64,000 nt of DNA. It comes from Halarcobacter bivalviorum (GTDB taxonomy: Bacteria; Campylobacterota; Campylobacteria; Campylobacterales; Arcobacteraceae). How positions within the stretch are numbered: the stretch's first letter is position 1; each line of letters opens with the position of its first letter. This document shows positions 1 through 9,750 of the stretch, one piece after another. The stretch covers positions 248,001 through 312,000 of the forward strand of contig NZ_CP031217.1 of assembly GCF_003346815.1 (NCBI RefSeq), given 5' to 3'. The notes beneath the pieces were generated by a model. That model did no database searches. It was not told the origin of the DNA and saw only the letters and a program-made list of their open reading frames with translations. The position numbers and the translations under genes were made by a program.

Positions 1-1359
1 TTGAGTATAACTTGCTATTTGAGTAATATTATTTGAAGTATTAGTAATTGTTCCTGTAATCTCTTCTAAAGCAGCAGCAGTCTCTTCTAAAGATGCAGCT
101 TGTTGGTTTGAACTAATACTTAATTTTTCAACATTTGATCTAAGCATTTCCGCATTTTCATTCATTGTTGTACCATTTTTTAGATTATCAAAAAGCATTT
201 TATTAATAATCTCAGATAACTCATTTAATGTTTTAGCTATTTCACCTTGAGGAGAAGAGATTTTCTCTCTAAAGTCTTTATTTTTGAAACTGCTTAATAC
301 TCTATTTACTTCATTTATATCATTATGAACATTTTTAAGCATAATATCTAACATCTCGTTGAAGATAACCTGTAACTCTTTAAGAGCTTCATTCTGAGTT
401 GTTTTTGTGATTTTTTTATCTAAGTGACCTTTTTTAATCTCTTCAACTACTCTTTTTACATCTTCAATTAAGGCTGCATCTTGCTCAATTAGAGATTGAG
501 TTTTTTTGATATTTTGATTAACTCCTTTTGACATAGTACCTATTTCATCTTTGCTGCTATCATCAAGTAAGTCAACATTTACTTGTTCTTTATTTAAGTA
601 TTTAAAGAAGTTTAATAAACCATTTTGGAAGTTTTCAAGTGGATCAAAAATACTTTTCTTTGCAATTACTAACATAATAAAAGCTAAGATAATCATAATA
701 ATAAATATAATAACAATATTTGTCATCATTGTAGAAAAAATCTCTTCTTCAGTAGCACTTTTCATTTTATCAATTGAAGAACTAATATTATCTACATAAG
801 CTCCTGTACCAATAATCCAATCCCAAGGTTCAAATTTCATTACATAAGAAAATTTAGGTTGTGGTTTTTCAAAACCAGGTTTAGGCCATACATATTCTAC
901 TAATCCACCTTTTGGATTACCTTGAGTGATTTTTGCCATTTCATTAAATAAAAAAACTCCGTTTGGGTCTTTGATTTTTGATAAATCTTTTCCATTTAGT
1001 GCAGGCTTAATTGCATGCATAACCATATTTGGATGAGAATCATTTATCCAGTAATAACCATCTTCTCCATATCTAATACTTTCAATAGCTTCTAAAGCTG
1101 CTTTTTTATAAGCCTCTAAATTTTCAGGGTCATTTTGAGCTCTTTTATAAAAAGATTCTACAGTTTTAATTGCAATCTCAACATAACTTTTTAATTCAGC
1201 TTCTTTTGAAGAGTAAGCATCTCCTTCAAATTTAGTAGTAATTTTTCCAGAAGTGTTGTATAGTGCAATATTTGATTGAACTAAAATTATTACTGAAACT
1301 ATTACAATTGAACTAATTACAATTGCTAGTAGTTTTGCTTTTATTGATAGATTTTTCAT
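1..1359 (-). CDS. Methyl-accepting chemotaxis protein with Cache sensor domain (3' end outside window)
   Basis: This is the first 453 codons of a chemoreceptor; the gene starts at 1359 (MKNLSIKAKLLAIV) and runs off the left edge. A first membrane helix covers residues ~8-28. A periplasmic Cache-type domain follows (~35-190) with the family signatures GEDGYYWINDSHPNMVMH and WDWIIGTGAYVD, which in related receptors bind small organic acids or amines. A second membrane helix lies at ~205-230, then a HAMP-like segment, and the start of the methyl-accepting helix is reached with SISSNQQAASLEETAAALEE near the window edge. The conserved signalling tip lies outside. The ligand cannot be read from the sequence. 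It is monocistronic as far as visible. Confidence 0.93.
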   Translation of the reverse strand, partial: MKNLSIKAKLLAIVISSIVIVSVIILVQSNIALYNTSGKITTKFEGDAYSSKEAELKSYVEIAIKTVESFYKRAQNDPENLEAYKKAALEAIESIRYGEDGYYWINDSHPNMVMHAIKPALNGKDLSKIKDPNGVFLFNEMAKITQGNPKGGLVEYVWPKPGFEKPQPKFSYVMKFEPWDWIIGTGAYVDNISSSIDKMKSATEEEIFSTMMTNIVIIFIIMIILAFIMLVIAKKSIFDPLENFQNGLLNFFKYLNKEQVNVDLLDDSSKDEIGTMSKGVNQNIKKTQSLIEQDAALIEDVKRVVEEIKKGHLDKKITKTTQNEALKELQVIFNEMLDIMLKNVHNDINEVNRVLSSFKNKDFREKISSPQGEIAKTLNELSEIINKMLFDNLKNGTTMNENAEMLRSNVEKLSISSNQQAASLEETAAALEEITGTITNTSNNITQIASYTQ

Positions 1360-1458
1360 CTGCATCCTTTATGTCCATAATATAACTTTCCTATTGTACT
1401 AAAAGTAAAATGTGAATATAGTTTTTTAAAGTTACAAAAATATTATTTATCCTTGTTG

Positions 1459-2475
1459 TTACTTTTTTACATAGAGAGTTTTAAATCTATCTCCCATTCC
1501 TGTTGGTTCAATAAGCATCTTAACTTTTTGCACCTCTTTTAAATATCTTTTCTCATCTACATTTATTTTTAGAATTTCAAGTAATTCAATTATTCCAAAC
1601 TCTATAAGAGTATTCATTTGTGTATTGAATTTAATTTCATTGATATTGTTTTTTTCAAAAATATCTTTTAGGTAAGAAAAGCAAACATCATAAGTAATAT
1701 CTGCTTTTTTATAATAGTTTTCTAGAAGAAGATTCTCTTCAAAAATAGGTGAAACTTTATGTTTTTTATAGAGTCTTGTAGAGAAGTCATTTCTATAAAA
1801 TTTATCTCCATAATCAAAAGTAAGAAATTGAAAGTTATCTATATTTTGACAAAGAGTATTTATAAAAATTTCATAATCTAAACAAACTTCTCCTTTTGAA
1901 AGTCTATATTCATGGCAATGTTCAAGGATGCTCTTCTCTTCACATACTTCAAATACTATTTTATTTTTTTCTACAAAAGCTTGATAAAACGTAGAATCTT
2001 TTTCATAAACTAATTCACAAGCAAAGGCATCAAAAATCTCATTTGCCAGAACAAAAGCAGAAGGGAGTTTTACCTCTTTGATATCTTTATAAAATCTTAG
2101 TTTGATACTATTTCCAAAAGATTTTTCTAAATACTCTTTTTGTACTTTTTGTAAATTTTCAAATCTCTCTACAATTGCAAAAGTTAGAGTTTCTAATAAA
2201 GAAGGAGCTAAAGTATAAATAAATTGAATAATATCTGCTAAAAGGTAACCATGATGAGCACCTACTTCTAAAATAGTTGTATCTTTTGTAAGCTTTCCAT
2301 TTTGGATTTCATCAACTATTTTTTTTGCAATAGTTCCCCCAAAAAAAGAGGAAGTTGAAACTGAAGTAAAAAAGTCTCCTTCTTTTCCAATACTCTTATA
2401 AGTAGCGTAATATCCATCATTTGAGTAGAGCCATTTTTGCATATATTGTTTAAAAGAAATTTTATTTGAATTCAT
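1459..2475 (-). CDS. MidA/NDUFAF7-like SAM-dependent methyltransferase
   Basis: A 338-residue protein of the class I SAM-dependent methyltransferase family COG1565 (DUF185), whose eukaryotic member NDUFAF7/MidA methylates an arginine of a respiratory complex I subunit. The SAM-binding glycine loop is seen as LEVGAHHGYL (~residues 67-76), and the family motif LANEIFDAFACELVY (~142-156) is well kept. The N-terminal stretch SNDGYYATYKSIGKEGDFFTS matches the usual substrate-side region. It stands alone, reverse strand, between the chemoreceptor and pyk. A complex I target here is an inference from the family, not from context. No strong ribosome binding site precedes the ATG. Confidence 0.85.
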   Translation of the reverse strand: MNSNKISFKQYMQKWLYSNDGYYATYKSIGKEGDFFTSVSTSSFFGGTIAKKIVDEIQNGKLTKDTTILEVGAHHGYLLADIIQFIYTLAPSLLETLTFAIVERFENLQKVQKEYLEKSFGNSIKLRFYKDIKEVKLPSAFVLANEIFDAFACELVYEKDSTFYQAFVEKNKIVFEVCEEKSILEHCHEYRLSKGEVCLDYEIFINTLCQNIDNFQFLTFDYGDKFYRNDFSTRLYKKHKVSPIFEENLLLENYYKKADITYDVCFSYLKDIFEKNNINEIKFNTQMNTLIEFGIIELLEILKINVDEKRYLKEVQKVKMLIEPTGMGDRFKTLYVKK

Positions 2476-2545
2476 TTTTGAAGTTTAGCTAAAAAAGATT
2501 GATATTTCCTATACAGCATGTAACTGCAATGTAAATCTATTTTGA

Positions 2546-2551
2546 TATAAT
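2546..2551 (+). promoter_or_regulatory. -10 box of pyk promoter
   Basis: TATAAT preceded by TTTTGA, 35 bases upstream of the pyk ATG. The -35 region is weak, as usual for housekeeping promoters of this group. Confidence 0.7.
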
Positions 2552-2586
2552 ACCTCTTATAAATTATTTTAATAAGGAGTAGCCCA

Positions 2587-4038
2587 ATGGAAAAAAGAAC
2601 AAAAATATTAGCAACATTAGGACCTGCAAGTAATAGTGTTGAGATGATTGAAGGGCTAATTAAAGCCGGAGCAAATATGTTTAGGCTTAATTTTTCACAT
2701 GGCGATCATGAATATCATTTAAATACATTAAATAATATTAGAACAGCTATGAATAATCTTAATACTACAATTGCAGTACTTCAAGATATTTCTGGTCCTA
2801 AAGTGAGAATTGGTGATGTTAAAGAACCATTTGAATTATTAAAAGGTGATGAAATTACTTTTGTAAAAAATGAGATTGTTGGTTACAAACAAGATGACAA
2901 AAAATATATAGTATCAATCAACTATCCAGAACTACTTGACAAAGTTAAAGTTGATGAATATATCTATTTATATGATGGAACAATTCGTGCAAAAGTTACT
3001 CAAACAGGTAAAGAGATTAAAGCTATTGTAGAAAATCACGGAGTATTAGCTTCTAAAAAAGGTATCAACTTCCCAAATACAGTAATTGATATTGATGTAA
3101 TTACTGAAAAAGATAAAAAAGATATTGCATGGGGTGTTGAAAACAAAGTTGATTACTTTGCTATCTCTTTTGTTCAAAATAAAAGAGATATGGAACATGC
3201 AAGAAAACTTCTTGGTAATTACAAAGGTAAACTTATTGCAAAAATTGAAAAATTTGATGCAGTTGAAAATATTGATGAAATTATTGAAGCAAGTGATGGT
3301 TTAATGGTAGCAAGAGGAGACTTAGGAATTGAAGTTCCTTATTATGAAGTTCCAACTATTCAAAAAAGACTTATCAAAAAAGCAAATGAAGCTTGTATGC
3401 CAGTAATTACAGCAACACAAATGCTTTTATCAATGACTGAAAATGAAAGAGCAACAAGAGCAGAAATCTCAGATGTAGCAAATGCAGTTTTAGATGGAAC
3501 TGATGTTGTTATGTTAAGTGAAGAGAGTGCCGTTGGAATTGATCCAATTAATACTGTTGAAACTATGGCAAATATTATTAGAAAAACAGAAGAGATTTAT
3601 CCTTTTGATAAACATGATAAACTAGCATATCATGATGAGTTTGATGTTATTCAAGCAACTGCTACAAAATTAGCAGATGATTTAGGAGCAAAAGGAATTA
3701 TTGCTCTTACAAGTTCAGGTAAATCAGCAATGAAAATCTCTAGATATAGACCGAAGACACCAATTTATATCTTCTCTCATAAAAGAAGAGTATTAAATCC
3801 TTTATGTGCAAACTGGGGAGTTTTTCCTATTTCTAAAATAAAAGAGGCACAAGCTTCTAAGATGATTCATATCATGTTAAAAAAACTTGAAGAAAAAGGT
3901 TTATTAGATAAGAGTGGAATTTATGTAGCAACAATTGGTTATCCAGTTGGAATTCCAGGAAGTACAAATACTATTAAAATATTAACTCCATCAGAGATGG
4001 ATTACTATTTAAATCTTCCAGCAATAAAAAAGAAATAA
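2587..4038 (+). CDS. pyk: Pyruvate kinase
   Basis: Cytosolic glycolytic enzyme converting phosphoenolpyruvate and ADP to pyruvate and ATP; 483 residues, the usual length. Seen directly: N-terminal RTKILATLGPASNS, the barrel motif MFRLNFSHG (~33-41), the B-domain insertion (~70-165), the active-site region GLMVARGDLGIEV (~238-250), the substrate loop ITATQMLLSMTEN with catalytic Thr, and the C-terminal allosteric domain from ~350. The start is fixed by AAGGAG seven bases upstream and the TATAAT box at 2546. It converges with the TolC-like gene; a shared terminator lies between. In organisms without a complete upper glycolysis this enzyme mainly serves the lower pathway; that is inference. Confidence 0.98.
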   Translation: MEKRTKILATLGPASNSVEMIEGLIKAGANMFRLNFSHGDHEYHLNTLNNIRTAMNNLNTTIAVLQDISGPKVRIGDVKEPFELLKGDEITFVKNEIVGYKQDDKKYIVSINYPELLDKVKVDEYIYLYDGTIRAKVTQTGKEIKAIVENHGVLASKKGINFPNTVIDIDVITEKDKKDIAWGVENKVDYFAISFVQNKRDMEHARKLLGNYKGKLIAKIEKFDAVENIDEIIEASDGLMVARGDLGIEVPYYEVPTIQKRLIKKANEACMPVITATQMLLSMTENERATRAEISDVANAVLDGTDVVMLSEESAVGIDPINTVETMANIIRKTEEIYPFDKHDKLAYHDEFDVIQATATKLADDLGAKGIIALTSSGKSAMKISRYRPKTPIYIFSHKRRVLNPLCANWGVFPISKIKEAQASKMIHIMLKKLEEKGLLDKSGIYVATIGYPVGIPGSTNTIKILTPSEMDYYLNLPAIKKK

Positions 4039-4042
4039 TTAA

Positions 4043-4072
4043 TTTAAAGGTAGCTCTAAAGCTATCTTTAAA
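4043..4072. terminator. Bidirectional terminator between pyk and the TolC-like gene
   Basis: A 13-bp stem (one G-U pair) with loop CTAA: TTTAAAGGTAGCT pairs with AGCTATCTTTAAA. It begins just after the pyk stop and overlaps the stop codon of the reverse-strand gene, so it can serve both convergent genes. Confidence 0.75.
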
Positions 4073-5252
4073 TAATCTTCGAATAAACCTCTAAAAGTTC
4101 TATTTGTTTTTGTAACTCATAAATTTTTACTTCTAAAGACTTTATTTTTTGAGAATTTGCAAGTGTATCTACATCACTTTGTGTTTTTAATTGAGCATTT
4201 TTCTCTTCAACTATAATTTTTAATAAAGAGTCATAAAGTTCATAATCCTCTTTTGCAATCTCTTTTTTTCTCTCAAGCATATCAATTCTTGAAAGTTTTG
4301 TTTTATAAAAATTTTGTTCTTCTAAAATAATATTATTTAAATTTAGTTTTGATTTTAGATACTCAATTCTTTGTGTTTGTACATCATTTAAAGCTCTTAC
4401 ATCTAAAGGCATTGAAACAGAAACTCCATAATTTGTCGTAGTTTCATCTACAATAGAAGGGTTACTATCTGTATCATGATAATGGTTATAATCCATATTT
4501 ACACTAAGTGTTGGTAAATATTGAGAAATAGACATATTTGTAAGGTAATCTTTTTGTTTAATATCAACTCTTGCTTTTGCAAGTTCTAAAGAGTTTTCTA
4601 AAAAGTTCTCTTTATCTGTTAAAGTAAGTTGAGGTAATTCAAAGCTGGTATATTCTTTACTTGCAAGATTATTAAAGTTATTCTCTAACTCTTCTTTTTG
4701 AAAATATAAATCAGCAAGAGTATTCTTAACACCATTTGCATCTAAAATTGCATTATCTAAATATGAAGTATCTAAGAAACCATTTAATACCTGTTCTTTT
4801 TTTCTTTCAATATCTATTTTTGCATTTTTTAGAAGAAGCTCATTTTTTTTAATATTTAAATCAATAATATGAAGATTAAAAAGCATTGTGGTTACTTGTT
4901 TTATTAACTCTTTTCTTTGAGTTTCAATATCTAAGTCATTATATTTGAAGTTTACATTAGCATATTTAATTGCACTATAAATACCACCACTTTTAAAAAT
5001 AGGTTGATTTATAGAAACCATACTTTTAATAGTGTCATAGTTTTCTGTATAGTTTTTAGAGTAGCTCAAAGTGATTGGATTAATCCAATCTTTTCTTAAC
5101 TTTGAACTTTTTTCTTCATTTTGTTTTTTACTTAAATCAATAATATCTAATCTATCTTTTGAAAGAATTTTTTCATCAATTTCATTTGCCACTATGCTAG
5201 AAAGTGATAATGAAGAGATTAAAAGTAGATTAGCTAATTTTTGAAAGTGCAT
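4068..5252 (-). CDS. TolC family outer membrane efflux protein
   Basis: A 394-residue outer membrane channel-type protein. The N-terminus is a signal peptide (FQKLANLLLISSLSLSSIVA, cleavage near residue 22). The rest is alternating long amphipathic helices with two repeats, the TolC layout; short beta-forming stretches are around GIYSAIKYANVNF and NYGVSVSMPL. It lies downstream of argD with a 23-base overlap of coding sequences and a ribosome binding site (AAGG) inside argD, so the two are translationally linked. No membrane fusion protein or RND/ABC pump is adjacent, so the transported substrate is unknown and the pump partner must be encoded elsewhere. Confidence 0.85.
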   Translation of the reverse strand: MHFQKLANLLLISSLSLSSIVANEIDEKILSKDRLDIIDLSKKQNEEKSSKLRKDWINPITLSYSKNYTENYDTIKSMVSINQPIFKSGGIYSAIKYANVNFKYNDLDIETQRKELIKQVTTMLFNLHIIDLNIKKNELLLKNAKIDIERKKEQVLNGFLDTSYLDNAILDANGVKNTLADLYFQKEELENNFNNLASKEYTSFELPQLTLTDKENFLENSLELAKARVDIKQKDYLTNMSISQYLPTLSVNMDYNHYHDTDSNPSIVDETTTNYGVSVSMPLDVRALNDVQTQRIEYLKSKLNLNNIILEEQNFYKTKLSRIDMLERKKEIAKEDYELYDSLLKIIVEEKNAQLKTQSDVDTLANSQKIKSLEVKIYELQKQIELLEVYSKII

Positions 5253-6414
5253 TCTCTAACCTTTTAAATCCCTCATCAATCTCTTTTTTAGATATTGTTA
5301 ATGGAGGTAAAAGTCTTAAAGTATTTTTTCCTGCTCTTAATACTAAAACACCTTCTTCAAAAGCTTTTGAAATAATAGCTGCAAGAGAATCTGCATCTTT
5401 TATTCTAATACCTTTCATTAGACCAACTCCAACCTTTTCTAATAGAAGTTCAGGATATTTTTTTATTAATTCATTTAATTTTGAATCAAAATAGATGATT
5501 GTTTCATCTAATTGACCAGAGTTTTTATACTCATCTAAAATATCAACAACTTTAGAAGCTGCAGCTGTACTTAAGTAGTTTCCACCAAAAGTAGATCCAT
5601 GGTCACCAGCTTCAAAAATATCTTTATGCTTAGTAACTACAGCTCCAATAGGAACTCCACCACCAAGACCTTTTGCTAAAGTAATAATATCTGGCTCAAT
5701 TTCATATAGATTTGAAGCTAAGAACTCTCCTGTTCTATAAACACCTGATTGAACTTCATCAATGATTAATAAAATACCTTGTTCTTTTAAAAATTTTGCA
5801 AGTTCTTGAATATCTTTTTTTTCAAAAGGTTGTACCCCACCTTCTCCTTGTACTAACTCAATCATTACAGCAACTGTTTCATCATCAATTGAATTATAAA
5901 TATCATCTATTCTTGCATCATATTTAAATCCATCTGGATATGGAGCAAAATTAGGAGAGTGCATAGAAGCTTGACCTGTTGCTTTTACTGTTGTAATTGT
6001 TCTACCATGAAAAGAGTGTTCTAAAGTGATTACTTTATATCTTTTTTTATCAAATTTTGTTTCACCATATTTTCTAGCAATTTTAATTGCACCTTCATTT
6101 GCTTCTGCTCCTGAGTTTGCAAAAAATGTTGCCACATCCATTTCTGAAAGTTTTGCAATTTTTTCAGCAAGTTTTGCTTGAGGTTCTATTGCATAAAGAT
6201 TTGAAATATGAATAATATTGTTAGCTTGTTTGCAGATTGCATCAGCAACTTCTTTATTTCCATGTCCTACTGAAACAACACCAATCCCTGATGTAAAATC
6301 GATGTAATCTCTATCTGTTTCATCAAAAAGTGTTGCATTTATACCTTTTTTAAAGTTTACATAGTTTCTTTTATAAGTTTGAAGTACAAACTGCTTATCT
6401 AATTGTTCTAACAT
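5230..6414 (-). CDS. argD: Acetylornithine/succinyldiaminopimelate-type aminotransferase
   Basis: PLP-dependent class III aminotransferase, 394 residues, most like ArgD, which transfers an amino group from glutamate to N-acetylglutamate semialdehyde in arginine synthesis and may also serve lysine synthesis. Visible: IDFTSGIGVVSVGHGN near the N-terminus, FFANSGAEANEGAIKIAR (~97-114), HSFHGRT (~133), the PLP aspartate in LLIIDEVQSGVYRTG (~215-229), and the Schiff-base lysine in ITLAKGLGGGVPIGAV (~243-258). A start with upstream AGGAAG is well placed. It sits between cti and the TolC-like gene on the reverse strand. Related class III enzymes act on GABA or ornithine; the ArgD assignment is the likeliest. 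Confidence 0.9.
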   Translation of the reverse strand: MLEQLDKQFVLQTYKRNYVNFKKGINATLFDETDRDYIDFTSGIGVVSVGHGNKEVADAICKQANNIIHISNLYAIEPQAKLAEKIAKLSEMDVATFFANSGAEANEGAIKIARKYGETKFDKKRYKVITLEHSFHGRTITTVKATGQASMHSPNFAPYPDGFKYDARIDDIYNSIDDETVAVMIELVQGEGGVQPFEKKDIQELAKFLKEQGILLIIDEVQSGVYRTGEFLASNLYEIEPDIITLAKGLGGGVPIGAVVTKHKDIFEAGDHGSTFGGNYLSTAAASKVVDILDEYKNSGQLDETIIYFDSKLNELIKKYPELLLEKVGVGLMKGIRIKDADSLAAIISKAFEEGVLVLRAGKNTLRLLPPLTISKKEIDEGFKRLENALSKIS

Positions 6415-6464
6415 TTAACTTCCTAAAACATTTAATATTTAGATGAGATTATATCTAATTAATA

Positions 6465-8765
6465 TTAACGAAAGTTATCAATAGCTTTAATATGATATCT
6501 ATTTAAGTCAAATAGACCAAAATGTAGCTTATCTTGTTCTTCAAATTTTTTAGTAAACCAATCATACTCTTCCCAAAAGTTAGGATGCGCTCTATTTATT
6601 ACATATTTTAAAATCTTTTCTTTTTCTTCTTTCGTATCTTGATAATCATAAATTATTGTAAAAAATTCTTTTAAATCTTTCTGTTTTACCTTTACAAAAA
6701 TATTTGGATAAGAACCAATAAACCCTTCAATAAAATTGATTCTATCTTTTTTAGGATTTAATCTTGAGTCTTCATTAAACATCAAAGCAACATTATCATG
6801 CCATCTATTTATAACCATAGTATAAATTAAATCTTGACCATTTTCTAGCTCAACTCTAATATATGCTAGATTAGTTTTATCATCTGTATGATATTGAATA
6901 AATTTAGAGTTATTTGGTAGAGTTAATGTTTTAAATGTCTCTTCTATTTGTTCTTTTGTAGAGTAGTTTTCTAATATCTTTACTGCTACATAATCTTTAT
7001 CTATAAAATTTATTCTATCTTTTGATATTTTTAGTTTTTTAAATAGTTTATCTACAAACTCTTCTTTATAATCTTTTGTTTTGTAATTTATATTAGGCTC
7101 ATTTTCAGAAGGCACATAAAAAGATAGTCTTTGTGCTAACCAACCTTTGTACCAAGAGTTAAAGTATTCTCTTCTTACTTCTGTAGGAAAAAATTCTAAA
7201 AAGTTAGTTTCCCCTTCAATTCTTAATCTGTCCATATGTTTTCTTACTAAAAATTGATGAGAAGTACTTCCAAAGATATCAAATCCAGCAACAAGTGAGT
7301 AATATAGTCTTTCAAGTAAAGGATAATCAATAACCCACATTGTTTTAGGGATATTTCCTAATGCCCCTTTATGTACTGAAGCTGAATCAAAATGTCTATA
7401 AATAGTTAGAATAGAGTCCTTACTATTTTTATTACCTTTCCATAGATGATCTAATGATACTCCTTTAGGATAATACTCTTTATAGATTTTATTTTTATTA
7501 TTAAAATATATTTGTGCTTGTTGATAATTTTTAACTATTGTAAAAGTTTCTAATAAATCAGGTGTTTGTCCATATTTATTTGGAATAGATAGATTTACTA
7601 AATTATCATTTAGATACTTTTCATCTCTTATTGCTAAATCAGAGTTTGGGTCCATAAACATTATCCAAAAATGGTCATTAATCACATTTAAAGCAATTTG
7701 ACCTTTACAAACAGGGCCACGAATATAAGTCATTATAAAATAGTGAATATCATCAAGTAGAAATTCGTATCTACTTTTTGCAGGAATCTGTTTAAAAGTT
7801 TTAAGTGCATTTGCAGATATTTTAGTATCAAAAGGGGGCATATATGGTTTTTCAAGCCATTTATTTTTTATAAAAAGCTCTTCATATCTTTTTAGTTTTT
7901 TATCATTTAATTCATATACCATATGAGTTTTATGTACAATTGTTGATTCAATAGGTTTTATTCTATAATAAAAAGGTTCTTTTACTTCACTATATGGAAA
8001 CCTAGTGGGAATAACTTCAATCACTCCTGTTTTTGTTCTTGACCTAACTAATTCAAAAAAGTTTCTACTATTTTTATCAAAATATAGATGAGCTAAAAAA
8101 AGATGTTCATAAATATATCTAGCTGTTACTTGATACTTAATAGCTTTATTATTAAAAAAGTCTTCAAATTTTTTTATTTGCTTTTTCTCAAATACTGTAA
8201 TTTTATCTTTTTTATCATCTACTAATTTTCCTGCTTTTAGCCATGAACTTAAAAGTTCATGCTCTTTTTTACTTATTGCTGGAAAACCATAAGGCATTGC
8301 TTTATGAGGATTCTTTTCTAAATACTCTTTTAGCTCAGTCTCATTTTGTACACAAGCTAATTCATCTGTTTCAGGAGAATAATCCCCTTTATTTATAGGA
8401 TTTTTTTGTTTTTGTTCTAAAAGCTCTAACATTATAGAGTTGCTTGAATCTTCAAAAGTTTTAGTAACTGAAAAAAAATCTTTTTCTCTCCATTGTTCTT
8501 CTGTAGTAGCATCAACAAAAAGTCTTGAAGGCTCAATAGCACTTAATCTATTTGCATAGATATTCTCCTTTGAAGCTCCTCTTATAAGACCCTCAAAAGA
8601 GGATAACTTCAACTGACAAGGGGAGTTATAACAAGAGTGACAGGTTACACATCTATTGTCTAAAATAGGTTTGATATCTTTTGAAAAGGAAAATTCATCT
8701 TTTGCAAAAATAGTAGTTTGAAATAGTAAAAATAAAAAGAAAAAAAAGTACTTTGTATAATTCAT
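6465..8765 (-). CDS. cti: Fatty acid cis/trans isomerase (periplasmic cytochrome c type)
   Basis: Cti converts cis unsaturated acyl chains of membrane phospholipids to trans, quickly stiffening the membrane under solvent or heat stress; it is a heme c protein of the periplasm. The protein is 766 residues, the family length. It has a signal peptide (residues 1-21, hydrophobic core FFFFLFLLFQTTIFA) and one heme motif CVTCH at ~39-43 within RCVTCHSCYNSPCQLKLSS, a strong family signature. A TATAAT box lies on the reverse strand at 8795-8800. It appears to be the first gene of a group continuing into argD with a 50-base spacer. No substitutions at recognised residues were noticed. Confidence 0.92.
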   Translation of the reverse strand: MNYTKYFFFFLFLLFQTTIFAKDEFSFSKDIKPILDNRCVTCHSCYNSPCQLKLSSFEGLIRGASKENIYANRLSAIEPSRLFVDATTEEQWREKDFFSVTKTFEDSSNSIMLELLEQKQKNPINKGDYSPETDELACVQNETELKEYLEKNPHKAMPYGFPAISKKEHELLSSWLKAGKLVDDKKDKITVFEKKQIKKFEDFFNNKAIKYQVTARYIYEHLFLAHLYFDKNSRNFFELVRSRTKTGVIEVIPTRFPYSEVKEPFYYRIKPIESTIVHKTHMVYELNDKKLKRYEELFIKNKWLEKPYMPPFDTKISANALKTFKQIPAKSRYEFLLDDIHYFIMTYIRGPVCKGQIALNVINDHFWIMFMDPNSDLAIRDEKYLNDNLVNLSIPNKYGQTPDLLETFTIVKNYQQAQIYFNNKNKIYKEYYPKGVSLDHLWKGNKNSKDSILTIYRHFDSASVHKGALGNIPKTMWVIDYPLLERLYYSLVAGFDIFGSTSHQFLVRKHMDRLRIEGETNFLEFFPTEVRREYFNSWYKGWLAQRLSFYVPSENEPNINYKTKDYKEEFVDKLFKKLKISKDRINFIDKDYVAVKILENYSTKEQIEETFKTLTLPNNSKFIQYHTDDKTNLAYIRVELENGQDLIYTMVINRWHDNVALMFNEDSRLNPKKDRINFIEGFIGSYPNIFVKVKQKDLKEFFTIIYDYQDTKEEKEKILKYVINRAHPNFWEEYDWFTKKFEEQDKLHFGLFDLNRYHIKAIDNFR

Positions 8766-8794
8766 ATAAAAATCCTAAAATTTTGAGTGAAAAC

Positions 8795-8800
8795 ATTATA
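8795..8800 (-). promoter_or_regulatory. -10 box of cti promoter
   Basis: Reverse-strand TATAAT, 30 bases upstream of the cti start, in the divergent region shared with pyrB. Confidence 0.6.
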
Positions 8801-8830
8801 CTTAAATAAAAATTTTAAAGCTGTTTTTGA

Positions 8831-8836
8831 TAAAAT
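8831..8836 (+). promoter_or_regulatory. -10 box of pyrB promoter
   Basis: TAAAAT preceded by TTTTTGA, 25 bases upstream of the pyrB ATG; AAAGGG ahead of the ATG is the ribosome binding site. Confidence 0.5.
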
Positions 8837-8860
8837 CAAAATTAAAATTAAAGGGAATAA

Positions 8861-9736
8861 ATGCAGCACCTAATTCGTACAGCAGATTTTACAAATGAAG
8901 AAATTTTAGAGCTATTTGATGATGCTAGAATGTTTCTAGATATGCAAAGTAATGAAGTTCTAAAGGGAAAAATTGTAGTAAATCTATTTTTTGAAGACTC
9001 TACAAGAACAAGAAGTGCTTTTGAAATGGCAGCTAAAAGACTTGGAGCTCAGGTAATCTCTTTAGATGTAGGAAGAAGCTCAAGAAGCAAAGGTGAAACT
9101 ATCTTTGACACTATTGCAAATATCAATGCAATGAAACCAGATGCTATTACTATTAGACATAGCGAATGTGGTTTACCAGGAAGTTTAGTTGACCATGTAG
9201 ATTGTCCGATTATCAATGCCGGTGATGGAAAACATGCTCACCCAACTCAAAGTTTATTAGATTTATTTACTATTTATGAACATTTTAATGGTCAAGTTGA
9301 AGGTAAAAAAGTTGCAATTATTGGAGATGTAAAAAGTTCAAGAGTTGCAGGTTCAAATAGAAGACTTCTTCCTAGATTTGGAATGGATGTTTGTTTTGTT
9401 GCTCCTGATTGTTTTAAATATGAAGATAGTGAGTTTAAACAATATGATACTTTAGATGAAATTATTGATGAGGTTGATGTTGTTATGAGTTTAAGAACTC
9501 AACTTGAAAGACATGATGAAGTATATTTTACATCATTAACTGATTATGCAAAGAATTATTGTATTACAAAAGATACTTTTGGAGATAGAGATATTTTATT
9601 ACTTCACCCAGGACCAGTAAATAGAAATATTGATATAAGTGATGAGATGTTAGTTGACCCTAGAAATAAAATCTTAGAGCAAGTAAGAAATGGTGTTGCT
9701 GTAAGAATGGCAATTTTAAAGAAGCTTATAAAATAA
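8861..9736 (+). CDS. pyrB: Aspartate carbamoyltransferase catalytic subunit
   Basis: Catalyses carbamoyl phosphate plus aspartate to carbamoyl aspartate, the committed step of pyrimidine synthesis. It has 291 residues. The carbamoyl phosphate motif FFEDSTRTRSAFEMAAKRLG (~44-63) and SKGETIFDT (~80-88) are seen, as is HPTQSLLDLFTI (~127-138), and the C-terminal aspartate-binding loop HPGPVNRNIDIS (~251-262). No regulatory subunit PyrI is adjacent. An intrinsic terminator follows, but it lies inside the first codons of the next gene, pabB. Confidence 0.97.
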   Translation: MQHLIRTADFTNEEILELFDDARMFLDMQSNEVLKGKIVVNLFFEDSTRTRSAFEMAAKRLGAQVISLDVGRSSRSKGETIFDTIANINAMKPDAITIRHSECGLPGSLVDHVDCPIINAGDGKHAHPTQSLLDLFTIYEHFNGQVEGKKVAIIGDVKSSRVAGSNRRLLPRFGMDVCFVAPDCFKYEDSEFKQYDTLDEIIDEVDVVMSLRTQLERHDEVYFTSLTDYAKNYCITKDTFGDRDILLLHPGPVNRNIDISDEMLVDPRNKILEQVRNGVAVRMAILKKLIK

Positions 9737-9750
9737 ACTAGTTAAATAAT